This document shows, in pieces, positions 29,218-42,600 of a stretch of DNA of 64,000 bases. The notes beneath the pieces are model-generated. The model worked only from the letters and a program-made list of their open reading frames with translations. It ran no database searches and was not told the origin of the DNA. Source of the DNA: Temnothorax longispinosus (taxonomy: Eukaryota; Arthropoda; Insecta; Hymenoptera; Formicidae); contig NC_092365.1 of assembly GCF_030848805.1 (NCBI RefSeq), forward strand, positions 16,855,049-16,919,048. The letters run 5' to 3'. Both the position numbers and the translations under genes were made by a program. The stretch's first letter is position 1. Every line of letters starts with the position of its first letter.

Positions 29218-29363
29218 TAATGATGATGTTGATAATCGAGTTTGCCAAGTATTGCGGACACTAATGGTCGTTGGTAGTTGAGTTTGCCAGGTATTGCGGA
29301 CATCAATGGTCATTGATAGCCGAGTTTGCTAGGTATTATGGTCACTGACGATCATTGAAATGT
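29218..29363. repeat. 42-bp minisatellite, three copies plus a partial
   Basis: Three head-to-tail copies of a 42-base unit start at 29238, 29280 and 29322, each opening GAGTTTGC. A degraded partial lies upstream at about 29218-29237. Copies 1 and 2 differ at only a few positions; copy 3 is more diverged. Because 42 is a multiple of three, the minus frame shows a 14-residue periodicity (VRNTWQT repeated), but no gene context supports translation. Confidence 0.85.
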
Positions 29364-29878
29364 TTATTGTGATATAGGGGTACAAATGCGTTGAATTATA
29401 ATCATGAATCATGCTACGTACAAGCATCATTGTACGTGATCTTGACTAATTGCTTTCGCTTGTCTCCTGCATCTGCGAGCCTAAACGAAAATAATTTTTC
29501 ATATAACTAAATGCTGCTATCCGGGACACATTACGAACGTCGTGAGAACGATACAAACATATAAAAACGAGAGGCGTGAGAAACAGTTTAGATCCGAGTG
29601 ATACCCGTTGTTATGCACGAAGAATTGCTCGAACGAAAGTGGAATTCCTGCCTCGATTTTCATTTCTCAAGTGGCGCGCGGAACACGTATCGCGTGTGAT
29701 ATTCTTTTTTTTTCCTTGTCGAATTTCTCGGCCTCGTTTCACCACGTGCGCGCATCGCATAGTCTAGGAAAGCGGAGTCTATACTCCAATCTTATAACGG
29801 TCCACTCGACTCCCATCCTCGTAGTTTCTATTTCCGACGATCTGACTAACGTTCGCTTTCGCTGTGTGTGTGTTGCAG

Positions 29879-29933
29879 GGATTACGTTCGACGTGAATTG
29901 GATGCAGTGACGTCATCGGGAGTTAGCTCCACG
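29879..29933 (+). CDS. candidate internal exon, product unknown
   Basis: The segment lies between an acceptor with a pyrimidine/TG-rich tract (ctgtgtgtgtgttgcag) and a near-consensus donor ACG|GTGAGT. It is 55 bases long: one base completing a codon, then 18 codons, DYVRRELDAVTSSGVSST, ending in phase 0. The other two frames contain stops. Joined to 48597-48685 the frame stays open through that segment. The protein is not recognised. It could equally be an untranslated or lncRNA exon. No other coding exon is visible nearby, which fits a gene with very long introns. Confidence 0.4.
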
Positions 29934-32900
29934 GTGAGTAAAGTTATGCACGATCCCGATTTCAATCTGATTCGGTCGCGCGATTCAAGCATTTCAAAAC
30001 GTACGACACGAGAGCCTGGCTGACTCGAACTTTCCTAGCGAAAGAACTTTGCACGCGCCTTGAATATGTATTCCGGCTATATTATGAGGACACGATGATA
30101 TGAGATAATCAATTTATGAGGCAGAGTAAAAGAAAATGATGCTTTCGACGTAATATGAAAGTATTCAGAGGAATAGCGGCAAATACATTTCTTTTAAAAA
30201 CCTGAGAAAATTATTCTAAATTTAAATTCTTCAATCTTAAGATGTTGCGCCGAACTTTTTCTCCAGATTATTGAGGGTTAAATCTAAAGATAACTTGGTA
30301 TTTTTCTAAGTGCCATCAATAAATCGTGTGTTTAGAAAAGTGTCGGGGTAGTACACCGTTTGTTCGGCTCCCGCCTTCGCGGTAAGTAAAATACGCCGTA
30401 ACAGGGTTAGCCGGGCTATGAATAAATTTAACACGGCGACCGAGATTATAGGGTAGAAAGTCAGAGAGAAAAAAAGGGGGGAGGATAAGGAAAGTAATAA
30501 TATGTGAGAGAGGAGACATTTTCATCCTGCGAACTGACTCTTCTCTGCTCGCGATAACGTTGTCGCGCAACCCTCTGCTGCGTGGAACTTCAAACCGCGC
30601 GCATACACGGCCGTAAATGAAAGCCCCGTGTATGAGATATCTGCAAGCTCACGACGAGAAAGCCTCTCGACAAAAAAGTCCGATGAGTGAGACGGGAAGT
30701 GCGCGAAAGGGAGAAAGCGTGGGAGAAAGAGGGGGGCGAAGGGGAAAGAGGGGAAGAACGGGAAGAGACGGAGATGGTCGCGCTCGAAAACATTTACAGC
30801 GAATCGGATTAGCGCGGGTATTTAATCCCGCTCGCGGCTTTCTCGTCGGCGAAACAAAAAGGGGACAGGTAAAAAGGGACGCGAAAAAGATAGCGCGCGC
30901 GCGCGCGAAACACTTTAGCGCACGTGTGCGGAACACACTTTTCTAAACACAGAGCAGAATCGCAGGCATAAAGGGTTTGCCCCAGAATGGAGCAGAGAGT
31001 GAGAGAGAAGGGGAAGATAGAGGAAACGCAGTCCTCGGTAAGATCTCATCTCTTTAATGGGAGCAGCTTTTCGCGACGAACGAAGCTACCTCCCGCGAGC
31101 TTTCATCGAATATCGGGATTTCTGACTGATAACGCCGACATTGAACGACAGTGCGAAACCGCGAAAAACTCGACCTGCAATTTGATTTACGTTTCGGAGA
31201 GCGATTTTCAATCTTGTTAAAAAGAAACGTGACGTACGAAAAACATCTTAAGATTTTTATCGGCCGCGATTATTAATTTCCTTTAGGAGTATGAGCAAAT
31301 CCTCAAAATTGTCTTCTTCTATTCTATTCTCAGTAATTTAATAACATAATTCGTGTTTAGGATAATTCACTGTGTCATTCAATCACAAGAAAATTATAAA
31401 AAAGCAGTATAATTCTATATATACATAGTTAAATAGGAAAGGAAGAGATCGAAGAGAAATATGGATACGTATATACGTATAAGATTATATTTTTATTATA
31501 TACAACTTTATTATATGATTATTGCATAATATGTAACATATAGTTTTTCCAATATTTCTTAAAAACTCTTATTAAAGTTTCTATTTTTAATAACACGACG
31601 TAGCATGTTCACATTTTCGCTCAGCGTGCAGACTTATGAATAACGTGCAGTAAATCTCGAGAAACGAAGTTTCGGGCCGGGCCGGGATCTCATTTGAGAA
31701 ATCGCAATTTCCCTTACGTCGTCCGCATACGGTTTCGCCGTTGCGCGCGCTCGCTCTCGTCGCGGTGCCTGTCGATATATTCCGCGTACGTTGTAACGAC
31801 GTGCGCCGATTGCTCGCCTTCATTTTACAGCCGTACGAGACGGGCAGCGGGCGAGGCGCGCCGCGCGCGCGCGGGCGTATTTCCTTCAGCTTCCATCAAA
31901 TCGTACAGCGAGGTCGAAACATCGACGGCAAACCGGGGAACGGCGGTAGCACGTATCGCTCAGACATTCGTCCGCACTCGGCTAGCTGTGCTTCACGGCA
32001 TTCGCAATTTCGCTTTTCTCTCACTTTCCACCTCGGCTCCCCCGTCTCTATCTCACCTTTCTTTCCTTCTCGCGCTCGTATTTCGCGCGCGGTACTGATG
32101 GGAAACGTAGCCTTTACGTCTTATCGAGAGCCAGCCGGCAGCGGTAATCGTGACGGCCCGATTTTGTGCCGCGGACGATCTACTACGGTTGAGGAAACCC
32201 AGTGAAAAATGATCCGGTTCAGATACGTATATGGGACCTGCAGCCCGCGGGCCCGTTTGTATGAAAGGACGCGGAGCGATACGTGATCCCTAGGCAAGTC
32301 TTCATAAATCCCGTGTCAACATCGGCGAAAACGTGCGCTGCTCCTGCTCTTTTTTCGTTACCTGTTTAAATGTTGTTTGCATTACGTTATTTCAATCTAT
32401 TAATTCGGTAGCCGACTTTAATCAACGTGACTCTTTTTGCGGTGGCTCGGTGGAATTATCGGTAGAACTAGAGAAGCGAAAGTAAAAGCTCTCCTTTTTC
32501 TCTCAACGGAAAACGTCCAAACGTGATACCTGCTTAATTACTGAAGCTTTTGTAAGCGAAACGAGGCGAGTGCTCGAAAAGGGGATAGTGAAATCGGTGA
32601 GAAGAGGCGGAAAAAAGGAACGGGACGATACGACGATACCGATGTTGAGAGGGGTTCGCGAGAATGTCCATTGCTAACGGGCATTTGTATGTAAATGGCC
32701 TCATAGTTGCGAAAGTCTCATCGAGAGAGCAGCGGAACCGGCAGCAGAGTGAAGCTAACGAGACCGATCGTCTCGACGGGAAAAAGAACGAGACACCGGC
32801 AGGCAAAAAGAGAATACCAGAGCAAAGAAATAAAACGATCGCGCGTTTGAGTTTGGACTCGTGTCTGCCGTTAATGTTCCTCCGACTGTTTCCTCTCTTC

Positions 32901-35900
32901 GCTGTCTTTTCCCGCTTCGCGCGGAAACCAACATCTATTTCCTACGCTGCGTTGCCTCCGTCGACAAAACTCGAAACTTCGTCAATCGCCTTTTAGAACA
33001 TTCCCGCCATTTCCGTCAGAGCCGAATGGATAAGTAAAATACGTTATACGTTCGCGAAAGACAAGTCCCGCTCGTAAATATTATGTCATTATTTTTCGTT
33101 GTACGGTACGTTGCATTCAGAAAGCGTTTGATGAAGTTGGGACGAGTAATTTACGTGTGAAATTAGGTCACGCTACTACTTTAAAATCGGTAATTTTTAA
33201 ATATATGTATGTATATCTTTTTATCTTCTACGAAATTTTTTAATATAGTTCTTAGCGAGTTAATCCTTATTATAACACACAATTAAATAATAATTTAATT
33301 CAATAAAACTACATATAGATTCGAACCCACTCAAAATTGCAATATTCCAAAGGCAACGTATTTTTATCGTTGCGTAATCCCTCTTTTACGATGCAAAGGC
33401 GAATTGTTATTGGTTTGATATTTACGATAATACGCGGGACTTTGCATTCGATAAAGAATTTCTACGTTCGATTACGTTGAACGCGAGATATACGGGATCT
33501 GGATCCGAGAATCCACGTATCTGAATAAATCATTGATACGCGATCGAACGTACCTATACGGCGCGGCGCGCGGACGAGATACGAAATAACGTGAAGACTA
33601 AACACGAATTTATATACCGCGCCGTATATTTATTTAGGATAGAATTTATATTTCTTTCCCCGGACAGGCGGTAAAACGAGATATATGAAGCCGTTCCTAA
33701 AAGCTTGGCATGCCAGTTTACAGTCGCGCAGCGGCGACCAGCCGAAGGAGTACGTGCGTGTGATTTTCGCGCATCAGGGCGGAGGGAGTTGTCCGGCAAA
33801 TAGTTGGAGACCCTCCCTCCTCCCGGTACCGTATATCATCCCGACGGGATTTATGCAACTGGCACGCACACACGCTCTTCTCCGTCGGCTTAACTCAAGG
33901 CGGCGGCGTACACGCCGTTGATGATGGTGCCCTTCGCGACGTGCCGTGTCGCGATGGCGCATCTCACCGAGTTGCTACATTGTAGCGAGCGATATAGAAT
34001 TACCCCTGATGTATAGGACGATGTAGGAGAAATGCGTCAACTTAAATTTCATCAATCAAACGCGAATAACTGATGTATGAATGCGACTCGCGCGGTAATA
34101 TATCGTTTGCGACGTATTACACGCCGCACAACGCGACTCGTCGCTATTCTTAGCTTTGGCATTCTCTCGGCTTTTGTTCGGCGACGACAACGATGACGAC
34201 GACGACGGCGATGGCGACGGTGACGGTGACGGCGAGGTCGGATCGACGGATGGATCCTTGATTCCGACAGATCGACAAATGTACCGTAAGCCTGTAAGCT
34301 CCTCCTACGCGCTTATAAGCTCGCACGATGAACATGCCTCGCGAATGGCTGACTGACGTGAATCCGTAATTGCATTTCTCGTGACGCGCGAATACATTTT
34401 AGCTGATTGCATTGGATTATCTATTCCCGATGCGCCTACAGTTCTCTTGTAACGCGACGTTAAGTTAAGTGGAATAATAGCCTTGTGCGCACGAACGAGA
34501 GAGAGAGGGGTTTATCCGGAGTTGTCTTTTAATATCGACACGCGCTTGAATGGCGGATTCACGGATAGTTTAGGTTCAGTCATTGAACAGGTAATGAGTT
34601 ACCATTACGTGTTGCTACTGCGGCAACCGATCGGCTTGCAACTGGACTGATTGCTACCGCCTGCATCATCGCAATGGATCTATACGCGCGATACTAAATC
34701 TGAAAGCAAAATTAGTACCGCTTTTCTAAGCTATAATATGGCAATTTCCATCGATTGATGTGTCGGAAAGTTACAGTAATAATCGGTTTACGAGGAACTT
34801 TCTATTCGAATATTTAGTGAAAGTTACAATTACATTTTGACCGAGCTGCGTACAGGATAAATTAGCGTTTTCTAAGATAACGTTTCATTGTTGATGAAAT
34901 TAGATGTATTTTTTTTTGGTAGAATTTATATCAAATGCATGAACAATGCATTTAACAACGAAAGTATCAATTTAATTTAATTATTATTTGGCACATTGTT
35001 ATTTACATTGAAGAACGGATATATATACATATATAAATTATTAACGGAAATATGCAACGTGCGCGAAAACAGTTTTACAGAAGACCAAATATGCATTATA
35101 ATTTTCCATTAATTGATAACGAATTCATATACGTTTTTGCTGACCCACGGTAGCGATTTGTTCGACAGCTTTTCCGAGTTAACCACTGCGATCCGGTCGC
35201 GGCACGTAACGTGTAGAAGGAATAAAATGGAGCAGCGAGAAGATAAGGATACCATGCACAGGCACTATAGCGAGGTAGAATGACAGTGCGATAAAGCCGT
35301 AGACAGCGAATCGGTCCCGTGTAGCCAATCATTGGGGGATCCTCCCATTCCCTGTTTAATCGTCTCAGCAACCTGGGTTCCGGCGGGCCGATAATGAATA
35401 CGCCCCGTAGTGCAGTTAGGTACATCTGCAACCGACCATCGAGACATTCTCCGCGAGCGAGAAGGCCTCGGAGCGAGGAATGTCTGTTTCGCTAGAGAGC
35501 GTCTGCGAGAGGAGATGGTCGTCTTGGACCCTATCAGCGATGAATATTACTGTCAGACTTCTGTTCCGCGGAAATTATGGGAATCATCGATGGAGTTTCG
35601 GGAAACGTTCGCTCGCACTTGGAAAATTTCCTTGTCGCGTTTATCTTTCGTGTCCAATAAAATCTTCCAGATTTTGGGCAGATGTGCTTAAACATCGGTT
35701 TTAACGTTTCGTTTTAAGTGTCGTCGTATGCTATTGCATTTATTTACTATAAAGAGCAATTACATATGCTTTTAATACATCTGTAATATAGGGATATTTT
35801 TAATTTGTTTCTGTGTGCTTTGATACGGTTTCTCGATTATTCTGCCTCATTGCCAGTGCGGTTGACTCTTCATACCACTCTAACAAAATAACATTGTTTC

Positions 35901-37892
35901 GCGACCCGCTCGTTCGTCAGAGAGAAATCACGGGTGGTAGAGTCGCTAATCGAGTCGAATATAGATCGGAACGCCACTAAGTTTGATCAAAAGCGGGCGC
36001 GCGAGCCGGTTCTCGACCCAAGTTCAAGTATCGGTGAATTCCGATCGGCCAGGCCGTGATAGAATGACGAGCGGCTCGTTTTCATCGGAGCTAGCTCCAT
36101 GTATCGTGTTTGATGATCGCAACGCGACGTTTTCCTATTCTGCGTTCCATGAACAAGTTGTAGTACGCTACGTTGCTTTCGCCAGGAAGCTGGCGTTAGG
36201 GAAAATCGCACGTGCATCGCGGAACAGGATTCGATCGTGTCGAGCTAGGTGCATCAAGATGAGTAAAGCGGAGCGCGTCGTGTCCTCGCGCGAGATTGCT
36301 CCGGGCATGATTTACGCCAAAACAAAGTGACGATTTCGCAGGTGGTTCGACGCAGATACCCGACATAGCGTCGCGCGTGTCTAATGGCGCCCGTACGTGC
36401 AATTACGCTAACGGCTGAGGGCTGCGGGGATGAATTGCGCGTGTCACAGCGTTCCGAGTAGAGGCAAATGGTCTATTCGAACGGCCGCTCGTACACCGTG
36501 ACCGTATTTCTGCGCTCGCCATCGTCTAATGAATGCGAGGAACCGCGCGAGGATCTCTAATCAGATTTTAGAGTACGATGTTTTCGCCATTCCCGGACAG
36601 ATATAGCGGTTCTAACATTTAATTAATATTCAGTTAAATCATATTTCATGCTTCAGATGCGCTTTTTAGAACCGATGCTACCTTTGTTGCAATTTAAATA
36701 TTAATATGAGATTTCTGTGATTACAAGACATTTATTATCAAAAATTGTTATTATAATTACAATTTACAACAGTTTGTTTGAGGCGAGTCTGAAGCAACAC
36801 ATATGTGAGCACTGTGAGCAGGAACTAACCGACATGTATTTAAGCGCTATTTATTAGTTGATTGAAATATCGATGACAGATGCTCAGATTCCTCAGATTC
36901 CTCTGGAATCTCATTTCGTATACGTGTTTATTTTCATGTATATACTATCTACATATGTATCGATAGTCTCTAGAATTCTACGGGAATAGGAAGCGGTTAT
37001 ATCTGTGATACCATACGTGTACAAGCATTTACACATGGTTACGCAGCAAATGAAGCTGTAATGAAGATAATATTAAGATTGGTGCATTCGCGTTATAACG
37101 ATAATGAAAACGCGAAAAGTCATTTAAATGAGAATGCGTTCAAATCGTGTCGTTAACGTTTTTGGTATAGTATTTTTATCGATTTTTAGCGATGGTACCG
37201 ATAGGATTTCTATACGAAAATGTACATAGCTTTAATTGACTGTTATAATGTACATTTTTAATTTGTTACTTTGTTTAGGATTTTTTTATTTGGGTATTTT
37301 AATTAGTTTGCAATGTTCTGTTTATATTTTGACATTAATATCGAATGTAGTTTTGAGTAATGAGAAAGCGTCTATAACTTGAATATATTATTAAATACTT
37401 CAATTAATTATATATAATAATTATATTGTTTTTCTCAATTACAGCAATTTTTTAATTTAAAAATATTGAAACATGAAATAATTAAGTACGTAATGTATTA
37501 TACATATGTTATACATATATGTAATTGAATAACAATGCAAAATCTAAAGATATTAAAAATTCTTAATATTATTTCTTTACATATGGATTCATAATATTAT
37601 TATATTATCTTTTTGAGAGTAATATAGATTATGTTAAGATGTGACTAAAAAAATATAGCATTTCTCGACTCATCTTTAATGAATTGCAATACGCAATACA
37701 TCGGGCGAATCTTAGAGAACAAAAATCGGGTCTTTCACCAATTGTTCCAGCATTAGTAATCGACATTCGTCGAGTCGAGTCGCGTCACGTTGTCAGGACC
37801 GCTCATATTCGGTTGCGTTTCGCGACAGATTTCGGTTCGATTTCGCGAGACGTGCTTTCAATTTCGCGTGCGAACATGCGTTTGCCACGATG
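29934..37892. other. intron-like or intergenic stretch
   Basis: No recognisable gene. At 30336-30381 a 46-base piece with a GTGTTTAG acceptor and a GTAAGT donor could be a micro-exon, but support is thin. Purine-rich and GC-rich patches at 30.6-31.1 and 31.7-32.2 kb carry overlapping frames without domains. Alternating CG runs occur at about 30894-30907 and 31858-31875, and an imperfect GAC/GAT run at 34184-34236. The rest is ordinary AT-rich sequence. Confidence 0.45.
34184..34236. repeat. imperfect GAC/GAT/GGC trinucleotide run
   Basis: Degenerate trinucleotide repeats read as poly-aspartate/glycine on the plus strand and poly-valine on the minus strand. They explain the DDDDDGDGDGDG-like frame. 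There is no sign that this belongs to a gene. Confidence 0.7.
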
Positions 37893-37925
37893 GTCTCTCT
37901 CTCACTCTCTCTCACTCTCTCTCTT

Positions 37926-37978
<53 letters not shown>

Positions 37979-37989
37979 GTCTCTCTCTG
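37893..37989. repeat. (CT)n microsatellite, about 97 bp
   Basis: CT units interrupted by a few CA, TTT and GT variants. It lies 3' of a moderately GC-rich patch (37.7-37.9 kb) and before a CpG-rich patch (38.0-38.2 kb). Frames through it on both strands are artefacts. Confidence 0.9.
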
Positions 37990-38875
37990 TATGCGTGATG
38001 TTACGTTTCGTCGCGATGCAACGCGATCCAACATTCCGCGCGGGTTACCGATCCGCAAACGGATTCGCGCGTGTTCGCGCGGTATGCCGCGCGTGCACAT
38101 TTGCGTACAAACGAGGCTGCATTCAGATGTGGCCTAGGTTATCGCTCGTATTTTAAACCCAGCGCTACTCGTATCGCTTCGAAATCGCGTTCTCGACGCA
38201 ACGCGAATAACTGCTCGCTTTTTGATAGCCGTGTGCGTTTCAGTCTAACGGGCTGAATAGAACTCTTTTTTTTTTGTTGAAAGAGACATATGTGTGGATT
38301 CTACCGTGTTCCTACGTAGGATTTATATTTATTAAAAATTCTAAATAGCAATCACTCCTCTTTGCTATAACTATATTATTTTTTTCTTTCTTTCGGTTTG
38401 TTTTCTCGATAATATTATTGCCGTAAGTGATATCCCTTTCGGGATTAATGTGTTTAGAATTATATGTGAAATATTTGTAACGTAACTAAAAATATCTGCT
38501 GCATTTTTATTTTATTAATTAAAATTGTAAGATATTTATTGTACGCGAACTTTGCACACAAGGAAAAGGACGATCGATGAGTTAACGATCTTTTTATTTT
38601 TGCGGAGATAATTTGGCATAGAGCTTCGGGATTGTACACTTGGTATGTCGCCGAGAATCGGAGCAGACGTTTTGCTACGTGAGCACGAAACTCGCATGCA
38701 CGATCCCAGGGGCATGTCAGCCCAATCGGACAAGAATGTCAGGTGGTCGCGTCACGGACCACCAGCTGTCCATCAATTCTGTCCATGGGGTACACGGGGG
38801 TCCCCGTTTCTCGTTCTGATTACGTCCGCATGCCGGTTGGATTTCACGTGGAAATTGCGACTTTGTTCCCTTCGG

Positions 38876-38879
<4 letters not shown>

Positions 38880-38946
<67 letters not shown>

Positions 38947-39058
38947 TCTCTCTCTCTCTCTCTTCCTCCCCCTCCCTCTCTCTCCCTCCCCCCTCCCTCC
39001 CTCCCACACCTTTTTCTCTCTCTCTCTCTCTCTCTCTTTATCTATCTATCTATAATAT

Positions 39059-39130
<72 letters not shown>

Positions 39131-39150
39131 ATCTTTATCTCTATATCTCT
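38880..39150. repeat. compound microsatellite (CT)n, C-rich pyrimidines, (CT)n, (ATCT)n
   Basis: About 60 bases of pure CT are followed by a TTCC/CCCTCC pyrimidine stretch, a second CT block, and then about 90 bases of ATCT units (39037-39128) that decay into CTTTAT/CTATAT variants. It is the largest simple repeat in the window, likely length-polymorphic and prone to assembly error. It generates the SLSLSL and YLSIYLSI frames. Confidence 0.93.
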
Positions 39151-42100
39151 CGTCCGTTGGGTCGGCGATCAGATGTCCTACAACGATGGCGACACAGAGA
39201 ATAATGAAGTTTTACGAAAGATAGCCGCGAGATATCTTGCGAATCTGACTGGAAGTTAAATCCGATATATTGCGACACACTGATTTTGCAAGCGTGCGAT
39301 CGACGTGTACGTAACAACTCTTCTGCTTGTATTTATAATTTCTGTTGAAGAACTTAGTCTATGTTTCAAAGTATGAAACTTTATTCTGAGTACCTCACCC
39401 TACCTCAATACGCTTTTTGATGCGATATTTATACAATGATAAATACGAATCTTGTAATCGTTAGATATAAACCGGACGTTATGCTTAAATTTTTTTATGC
39501 ACTGCGTAGCTTACTTGTCGATGCAGTTCAAATGCAACTACGGCGACAAAATCCACGCTTTTCTCTTTTCTCTTCTCTATATCCCTCATCGCTACACGGC
39601 CGTTCAATAATATCTCGCCCAATTTCACCCGATCTTTCGCGTGCTCTGCGAGTCTCGTGCATAAGCTACGGATGTGTTGCATCCTTGCTCCCTTCGTTCT
39701 CCTCATCCAACTTCTTCTTCTTCTACTGCCGTGACTCTCTATGATCTTCGCCGCTGACGCTACGTCGGAGCACCAGCCAATCCGACATATCAATATTGGA
39801 ATTGCATCTCAATGATGTAACTCCCGTTCCTCTGATCGCTCTGCCAAGTCCCCTTCTCCCAGCTGTCTTCCTTTTTTCCATTTTCCATTTCGCTCCGCGA
39901 TATGCTCGATCTTCCTATATTTTCTTTGCACGAGCGTAGGTAGTTAAATGGGGAGCGTTAAAAACACGCTTGGGGGAAGAGAGAAAGAGACGAGAAGAAC
40001 GGGGAAGAGTGGCAGAATTGAAAACGGAGAAATCGCGCCTGTCACTTTGCATTTTATCACGCTGCAGAATCTCGTTAGCCTTCAATAATATTTATCTGCC
40101 AGTCATAGCGATCGTTTGATGATGATGGCAGGAAACGTATTTATGCGCAGGATGCCCCCGTGTATCGCTCGTATCATCGCTAAAGTGCGGTGAGTGTGGC
40201 TACGATAGTTATAATTGTATGGAGAGCACGCCCGCGTATAATCAAAATAGCTTCTCTTCTAATGGCATTAATAACCTGCGTTGCATTTAGTTCGTACACA
40301 ATTATCTGTGCTAAACTACGTTCAACTACGTTAAAAGTTAGGATATTATAAACACGAAATCCACTAGAAATTCTTTTTTCTAACTTTTAATACTGATTTT
40401 ACGTATAACTAAGATTTAATTTGCCTATACAGTATTCATAATAGATGCATCTACATTTTTGGAGTTTACAGAAATCCTCATTCAATTGCTTGTTAAAAGT
40501 CGTCGATGCCTTGATATCCTTTTGTTAAAACAATTCTAAGCACAAAATATTTATGGATGCGAACAAGCTCGAAGCTGGAAAGCGCCACGTCGCTCGGAGG
40601 CGTAAGCATCAATATTATTCGGTATAGTGCGACTGTTGCCGTTGCATTGGTGATTCGAGGGGGCTGCGCCGCGGTGTTTAAGATTCCAAACGCGCCGGCA
40701 CACCGCCGTACGGTCCAGGATTTTGAAGCCCGATCCGCGATAGTGGTTAACGCGAGCAATATCGCGATATTCTCGTGGGGCGCGAGCAACCCGACGCCAC
40801 TGCCTCGAGACAGCACCGTTTATTCCCGATCGCGGTTCGACAGCCGACTTCTCTTTTCCTTCGTGCTCCCGTGTGTACTTACGTGATCGAATACGTAAGC
40901 AGTTGGCTGGCCCGTCCTTCTTCTTCCCCGAACTGATCCTTTTTTTCTTTCCTGCTCTCTCTCTTCTTTTCCCTTTTCGCGTGTTCTCGTATCTCGAATC
41001 AGATGGAAATACAGATAGAATTCAGGTTATTTGCGGGGATATTTTAACTCGATTGGAGTACGAAGTAACGTCTCTTTTTCCTCCCTCGTCGTTTTATTCT
41101 CGATTGGATTTTCGGCGAGCGAAGCGTGCAGTCGCGCCTTCGTATACGTAATCTCGTCGTCGATAACGATGGGACTCAAAAGCGTGCGTCAAGTATAATT
41201 GGAAGAATGCGAGAGACAACTCTGTTTCTTTCTTTATTCCATCATTTAGGATGTATATTTGGATATTTTATTGCATATATAGGCTTAATTTCTTGCTGCC
41301 TAATGCGAATTAAATATTTTTACGTAAAAACATAATATGTTGAATTTGTTTTTGCAGTTTCTTTTTCGTAGCGAAATGTTATTTACTGCAATGTGCGTAA
41401 TTAAAGCTCTAACCATCCGAAAAGAACGCAGAAAGAATAACGGACACGAGACAGAGACTACATTCTGACGTGTACCTGACATTTCGTAGGAATACGTGTT
41501 TCGTACTTCCCCGCAAGCACAACCATACGCTTTATGACGTAAAGGATAATAACGCGGAGTTGAAGAGAGATCCGGCCGGCGGGTGTTGCCTTTTAAATGT
41601 TACGTTACGAGCTTGAATTAGTTTAGTTGCCTTCGGTGCTTTAACTCGCTTTACGAGCAGTCGACCAAATTCCGCTATATAAATTTAAGTCACAAACGGG
41701 AGATGATATAAAAATTTAATGTGTCGAGAAAAAAAAAGGACTGGACAAGATGAATGCGAGATATAGCGTCGCAAAAAACCGCGTGCAGTGATATGCAGCT
41801 GCGTTCTTGCTTTACAACAACGCAGGAATGGCTCTGTGAATTTTTATAATAAAGGTTGGATTATTTGGATTATTTCTGAATTAATTAAGTTGAAGTGCGC
41901 TCATAAATTCCGCAACGAAGAAGTATCGCGATAAGTTCGAACGAATAAGCGCGTTTTAATGATCGCTACAGATAACGTATCAGAAATAACATGCTGAACA
42001 ACATTTTTATTCGAAACTTTTTAATTTGTCCAAAGCTTTTTAGTCATCGTTATATTAAATTATAATAATAGAAATTTTAACGAGACCGCACGATTTTTTT

Positions 42101-42509
42101 CTACTTCGTTGCTTGACAAAGTTACAGTCATAATGGGTATCTCGTCGCTTTTCAGATATGTTTACATCGACGAGGTAACATTATGGCTGCAGGCGCAGGC
42201 AAGGAACGTCGAACGATTATCGGTTTAAATATTTCGTGTCCCCTGATTGAGTTTTCCGTAACGAAGCGTAACTACGTTACCGGTGTAAAAGCCTGTTAAC
42301 TTATCCTCTAATGTCTCGACGAATTAACGTCGGCGCACTGCGAAACTTAATTTTGACCGGTATCCCGTTAACGCGGCAGTTATGGAATATACTAGAGAAA
42401 GCCATTTTGGATCTCTCTAACGGGCGAGACTCGGTTGGTCATGTAAATGCAAGAACTGCTTTTGTAAGGGGGGTAGCTGCAGAGAGAGAGATAATATCGT
42501 TACTTGTGT
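39151..42509. other. non-coding stretch with one short inverted repeat
   Basis: No gene recognised. A perfect 11-base inverted repeat (TTAAAAGTTAG at 40331-40341 and its complement at 40380-40390) encloses 38 bases and could be a small foldback remnant. A donor-like GTGAGT lies at 40191 after an ATG-bearing 39-base piece with a poor acceptor. The 66-codon frame at 42311-42511 has no recognised domain and ends at the left arm of the inverted repeat described next. Confidence 0.4.
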
Positions 42510-42600
42510 AAGTTTAATTTAACTGTCCCGATTCTACCTTATATATACAAAACAGTCGTGGACGAGACCTTAGTGGGTCTCCCGTGGTTAAATTAAACTT
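42510..42600. repeat. 91-bp element with perfect 14-bp terminal inverted repeats
   Basis: AAGTTTAATTTAAC at 42510-42523 is repeated as its exact complement at 42587-42600. The interior holds a second small stem, GAGACC..GGTCTC, around TTAGT/G. No clear target-site duplication is seen outside the arms. It could be a miniature foldback transposon remnant, a structured RNA element, or a chance palindrome in AT-rich arms; 14 perfect bases make chance less likely. Confidence 0.6.

Noticed and set aside
31741..32205. 154-codon plus frame after a good acceptor (cattttacag, 31830)
   Set aside because: No clear donor, CG-rich low-complexity residues and a competing overlapping frame of 134 codons.
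38400..38430. GTAAGT donor at 38425 after a long pyrimidine run
   Set aside because: No AG acceptor lies between the pyrimidine run and the donor, so no exon can be drawn.
38645..39204. Serine-leucine and tyrosine-leucine-serine-isoleucine rich frames
   Set aside because: Direct translation of the CT and ATCT arrays.
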